The position numbers and the translations under genes were made by a program. From Dreissena polymorpha (lineage: Eukaryota > Mollusca > Bivalvia > Myida > Dreissenidae): DNA of 64,000 nt. The DNA lies in assembly GCF_020536995.1 (NCBI RefSeq), contig NC_068358.1, positions 1,834,224 to 1,898,223 of the forward strand. Reading direction: 5' to 3'. The notes under the pieces were generated by a model. That model ran no database searches, had not been told where the DNA came from, and was given only the letters and a program-made list of their open reading frames with translations. Shown here piece after piece: positions 62,701-64,000 of this stretch. The stretch's first letter is position 1, and each line of letters opens with the position of its first letter.

Positions 62701-62958
62701 ACGCTTCCGAACTCCTCTCGTTTTTAGGCAGAAAAAGCGTCCGAGAAAGACATTCACATTGCAATCGCCTCCGAGATCAAGTCTCACTTCAACCGGAAGC
62801 CTAAGCCCTCCATGAGTTCCGCTGGTATCCGTCTCGTTGCGACCACGGCCCTCGATAAACAGTCGCGCTTTTTCGAAGGCCGGAAGCAGGCAAAATTGAC
62901 ACTTCCGGTTGAGTCGATTGCTTCGGGTCAAGGTGACATCAAGCAGGAAGTTTTCTAA
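38625..62958 (+). CDS. DCLK: Doublecortin-like kinase (DCLK), thirteen coding exons
   Basis: Exons: 38625-39437, 41957-42053, 55490-55591, 56533-56597, 56977-57010, 57645-57744, 58235-58292, 58670-58789, 59350-59496, 61374-61585, 61840-61936, 62341-62421 and 62728-62958. All introns are GT-AG and every phase closes, giving 718 residues against about 740 for vertebrate DCLK1. Two doublecortin domains (about 80-168 and 209-290) bind microtubules. A short basic Ser/Pro linker follows. The CaMK-type kinase (about 383-640) is complete: G-loop [11 protein letters not shown]413 in YALK, E430, HRD with D505, DFG with D527, APE at 549-551. The tail shares ATTALDK with vertebrate DCLKs. The start is uncertain: Met1, Met8 (38646), Met19 or Met22 are possible, and an upstream exon may splice in. 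Confidence 0.96.
39869..40129. mobile_element. Double-hairpin MITE, copy 9, in DCLK intron 1
   Basis: Near-intact, with ends GAGTCGCGTACTGAGAAAAC and TTTTCTCAGAACACGACTC. ATTT flanks both sides. Each half is a roughly 60-bp palindrome. Confidence 0.93.
40733..40939. mobile_element. Double-hairpin MITE, copy 10, internal deletion, DCLK intron 1
   Basis: The ends are GAGTCGCGTTCTGAGAAAAC and its complement. The right half of the first palindrome is lost after GCAGTCCGGGA, so the element is about 55 bp shorter than copy 9. Confidence 0.92.
41957..42053 (+). CDS. DCLK: DCLK exon 2: end of DCX2
   Basis: Follows CCCTCGTTCCAG. Encodes [20 protein letters not shown] and [12 protein letters not shown], matching the end of DCX2 in vertebrate DCLK. 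Ends in phase 1 at GTGAGT. Confidence 0.93.
42054..46271. other. DCLK intron 2, left part
   Basis: Contains a C tract near 42484-42498, a copy of the 17640-type dispersed repeat at about 43250-43500, a GC-richer stretch at 43510-43760 of unknown nature, and a 61-bp tandem duplication at 44131-44252. No exon was recognised. Confidence 0.5.
44131..44252. repeat. 61-bp tandem duplication
   Basis: Two units beginning AATTTAGCCC and containing AGTATCTCTAAATT(C/A)TTTG and GCGTCTTATAAATGAGACTA. Confidence 0.85.
46272..48128. mobile_element. Foldback-type element with trinucleotide-repeat arms
   Basis: The terminal inverted repeats are over 300 bp (left 46272 to about 46600, right about 47810 to 48128) and start TACGGTGGCATA. 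The 6-bp sequence AGATAG flanks both sides (46266-46271 and 48129-48134) as a target duplication. Inside, the left arm is (ACT)n and the right arm its complement (AGT)n. A GGACGACCGACG-type minisatellite (about 46935-47235) and a second ACT block lie between them. Long open stretches on both strands here are repeat artefacts. It lies in DCLK intron 2. The family is unknown to me; the layout fits Foldback-like elements. Confidence 0.88.
46935..47235. repeat. GACGACCGACG minisatellite inside the foldback element
   Basis: About 300 bp of variants of GGACGACCGACG and GATGGACGACC. This GC-rich core contrasts with the surrounding AT-rich intron. Confidence 0.9.
48135..55489. other. DCLK intron 2, right part
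   Basis: AT-rich. It holds a hairpin element at 51723-51871 and three diverged copies of a roughly 100-bp motif near 53310, 54050 and 55065. No exon was recognised. Confidence 0.5.
51723..51871. mobile_element. Short hairpin MITE in DCLK intron 2
   Basis: The arms ATAGAATATATTGTGAGTTT... and its near-complement ending AATTTTCTCTAT are about 45 bp each. The centre is GC-rich, with AGCGCTCGGCAAGCCTCGCG. Confidence 0.8.
55490..55591 (+). CDS. DCLK: DCLK exon 3: linker
   Basis: Follows GCTATTTTCAG. Encodes [20 protein letters not shown] then [14 protein letters not shown], a basic Ser-rich linker with RRSAS, a possible basophilic kinase site. Phase 1 at both ends. Confidence 0.88.
55991..56500. 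mobile_element. TTAA-flanked MITE with tRNA-like segment, copy B, in DCLK intron 3
   Basis: TTAA at 55987-55990 and 56501-56504. It is the same 510-bp element as 30966-31475, with about a dozen differences. It ends 32 bp before exon 4. The tRNA-like part (56281-56366) has TAGCTCAGTTGG and GGTTCGAAACC. Confidence 0.93.
56281..56366 (+). pseudogene. tRNA-like sequence inside MITE copy B
   Basis: The A box TAGCTCAGTTGG matches consensus better than in copy A. The B box GGTTCGAAACC is perfect. The stems remain imperfect, so it is probably a tRNA-derived promoter and not a tRNA. Confidence 0.6.
56533..56597 (+). CDS. DCLK: DCLK exon 4: linker
   Basis: Follows CTTATTTTTTCAG. Encodes [22 protein letters not shown] with two Ser-Pro and one Thr-Pro site, candidates for proline-directed phosphorylation. 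Donor GTAAGT, phase 0. Confidence 0.87.
56977..57010 (+). CDS. DCLK: DCLK exon 5: 34-bp micro-exon
   Basis: Follows TTATTTTCAG. Encodes [11 protein letters not shown], ends in phase 1 at GTAAGG, and keeps the frame into the kinase exon. Skipping it would shift the frame. Confidence 0.82.
57645..57744 (+). CDS. DCLK: DCLK exon 6: kinase glycine-rich loop
   Basis: Follows CCGGTTTCAG. Encodes [12 protein letters not shown] then [20 protein letters not shown], with the ATP-binding glycine loop. Ends in phase 2. Confidence 0.95.
58014..58174 (+). mobile_element. tRNA-derived SINE (degenerate) in DCLK intron 6
   Basis: The head has an A-box-like TAGCATAGTGGATATGG and a decayed B box. The body has GCACTGGTTCTATTCGAGAA and AATAAGCCCTATCTTTCGAT. 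By memory this resembles a conserved central domain shared by mollusc SINEs. No poly-A tail is evident. Confidence 0.65.
58235..58292 (+). CDS. DCLK: DCLK exon 7: catalytic lysine
   Basis: Follows TTATTCCTCTCAG. Encodes [20 protein letters not shown] with K413 of the AxK motif. Ends in phase 0. Confidence 0.95.
58670..58789 (+). CDS. DCLK: DCLK exon 8: helix C and hinge
   Basis: Follows ATGTTACAG. Encodes [20 protein letters not shown] and ends LVMELVK. E430 would pair with K413. Donor GTAAGC, phase 0. Confidence 0.96.
58850..58928. repeat. 39-bp imperfect tandem duplication in DCLK intron 8
   Basis: Two units share GGCCA, TAGCTAGTTCATT or CAGCTAGTTCATT, and CCGG. Confidence 0.55.
59350..59496 (+). 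CDS. DCLK: DCLK exon 9: catalytic loop
   Basis: Follows ATTATGTAG. Encodes [20 protein letters not shown] through [12 protein letters not shown], with the catalytic Asp505 and Lys507. Phase 0 at both ends; donor GTAAGA. Confidence 0.97.
59597..59690. repeat. Dispersed-repeat fragment in DCLK intron 9
   Basis: Starts CAGGGGCGTAGCTAGCATTG and continues to GGGGGTCCTCCCCCTGAAAA. Similar starts are common on animal transposon fragments; the family was not identified. Confidence 0.4.
61135..61366. mobile_element. Double-hairpin MITE, copy 11, in DCLK intron 9
   Basis: Diverged copy beginning AGCCCCTTGCTGTGAAAACT and ending TTTTCCTAGAATACGGCTA. ATTTT flanks both sides (61130-61134 and 61367-61371). 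Exon 10 starts seven bases after the element ends. Confidence 0.85.
61374..61585 (+). CDS. DCLK: DCLK exon 10: DFG and activation segment
   Basis: Follows GGCTAATTTTAG. Encodes [31 protein letters not shown] and [23 protein letters not shown] is at 527-529 and APE at 549-551. Ends in phase 2. Confidence 0.97.
61840..61936 (+). CDS. DCLK: DCLK exon 11: kinase C-lobe
   Basis: Follows ACTGTTCGCAG. Encodes [20 protein letters not shown] then [12 protein letters not shown]. The donor GTCTGT is weak but the phase (0) and family match require it. Confidence 0.93.
62341..62421 (+). CDS. DCLK: DCLK exon 12: end of kinase domain
   Basis: Follows TCCAATTCAG. Encodes [20 protein letters not shown] then TVHNWVT, with the late C-lobe arginine in DERMT. 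Donor GTGAGT, phase 0. Confidence 0.94.
62728..62958 (+). CDS. DCLK: DCLK exon 13: C-terminal tail and stop
   Basis: Follows CTCGTTTTTAG. The 76-residue tail has HFNRKPKP and [17 protein letters not shown], matching the DCLK tail after the kinase, and ends GDIKQEVF. Downstream to the window end is AT-rich, with no clear AATAAA within 500 bp. Confidence 0.95.
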   Translation, partial: AEKASEKDIHIAIASEIKSHFNRKPKPSMSSAGIRLVATTALDKQSRFFEGRKQAKLTLPVESIASGQGDIKQEVF

Positions 62959-64000
62959 GGATAAGAAGAAATTTTACCCTTTGTTTTCGCTTACAATATG
63001 AATATGCACGGATACTTTAAGAGTCATCCCGAAAGAGAATAATAAGTTAGTGTTGTATATCAGACAGCTTTATTTAGCCAGAAAAACAATACTTAAACCA
63101 TGTCACTTTGTGAATGGTTCAGGTTGGTCAACACTTCTTCGTATTTATCCCGAATTTTTCTACTTGTTCATGCCTTTTGACAAACAAGTGCAAGTGCTTA
63201 AACATTGTGACTTCAAACGGCGCTTCTGTGAACGATGGTGTATTACAAATATTTAATAGAATGCAGATGTCATTGTCTGGACATGGATGCATTGTCTGAC
63301 TATATCTCAACGTGCTGCAATACTTGTATGGGCTTTTTGTTTGTTTGTTTTTACGTAACGTATCGCATTCTGTAAAGTGTGTAATATCGGATTTTTTTTT
63401 CGAAGAAATTGCATTAAGAGGACGTAATCAAAGTGCCATTCGTCCTTAATGATGTTTTTGTGTGCCTGGAAGAACCACTCAAGTAGCGATATGTACAAAG
63501 AATGGTTTGTTAAATTGTATCCTTCTCGTAAAGCGCTTAAGCAAAATTTAAAATATCAATTTCTTCTCACTAAAATGTATAAAAAAAACTTCGGTATTGT
63601 GTGGAAACAAATTGTATACCAAACGTGTGCATTCAAGTTTTAAGTTTATATATAATTTAACATTGTTCTTTGTATATAGAGGTAAATCAGCCATCTGTAA
63701 CACAATTGACTTTTTAAAAAAATGTTTTTAAAAATTGTAAATGTATTGCATGTAGTTACATATATCGTTGTACCAGTATTATATAATAAGCTTTATACTT
63801 TAGAATACCTTAACAGCATTCAATACGTGTGCTATTGTACGATATTTTGATTTGATGTTGTGTTTTTTTTGCGTTTAAAGCAAGTCATTCATGGTGCTTA
63901 TTCTGCGAGTTGGTCTATATAAACACTTGTTATAAACGCATTTATTTATTTATATAAAAAAATATGAGTTATGAATTTATGTCTTCACTTGCTATATATA
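62959..64000. other. DCLK 3' flank, nothing further recognised
   Basis: Presumed 3' untranslated region and flank. No canonical AATAAA was found close to the stop codon, so the transcript end is unresolved. Confidence 0.45.

Overview
The window looks like nuclear DNA of a bivalve mollusc. It is AT-rich, its genes have GT-AG introns, and it is crowded with short hairpin transposons. From memory, several of these hairpin families resemble repeats of dreissenid mussels (Dreissena), but I could not check this. No virus-derived element was recognised.

Four protein-coding genes are supported. (1) 1985-4309, minus: an intronless Mab-21/cGAS-like nucleotidyltransferase with a recent in-frame 81-bp tandem duplication beside its active site. 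(2) 9807-11825, minus: an intronless TRIM-type RING/B-box/coiled-coil/NHL-like protein. (3) 21668-26589, plus: a four-exon secreted ganglioside GM2 activator-like lipid-binding protein, with all splice phases closing and a polyadenylation signal. (4) 38625-62958, plus: a thirteen-exon doublecortin-like kinase (DCLK) with two doublecortin domains, a short Ser/Pro/Arg-rich linker, a complete kinase domain and the conserved C-terminal tail. The genes do unrelated jobs (innate sensing or regulation, ubiquitin ligation, lysosomal lipid handling, microtubule binding with kinase signalling) and show no operon-like link.

Most of the rest is repeats. Eleven full, partial or decayed copies of a roughly 265-bp double-hairpin MITE are scattered through the window. 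Four further MITE families are flanked by TTAA. Two of these carry tRNA-like sequences with intact A and B boxes: one a near-complete tRNA-Ser(AGA), the other a tRNA-like sequence present in two almost identical 510-bp copies. One of those copies interrupts a 100-bp tandem repeat, which preserves the empty site. Other repeats are a duplicated, CRE-rich 439-bp repeat, a tandem array full of AGGTCA motifs, a 1.86-kb foldback element with trinucleotide arms in DCLK intron 2, a long near-perfect palindrome, a tRNA-derived SINE and several microsatellites.

The most notable patterns are: hairpin elements sitting within about 6-35 bp of splice sites in both spliced genes; tRNA-like cargo inside two unrelated TTAA-flanked elements; and the duplicated catalytic-loop segment in the cGAS-like gene.
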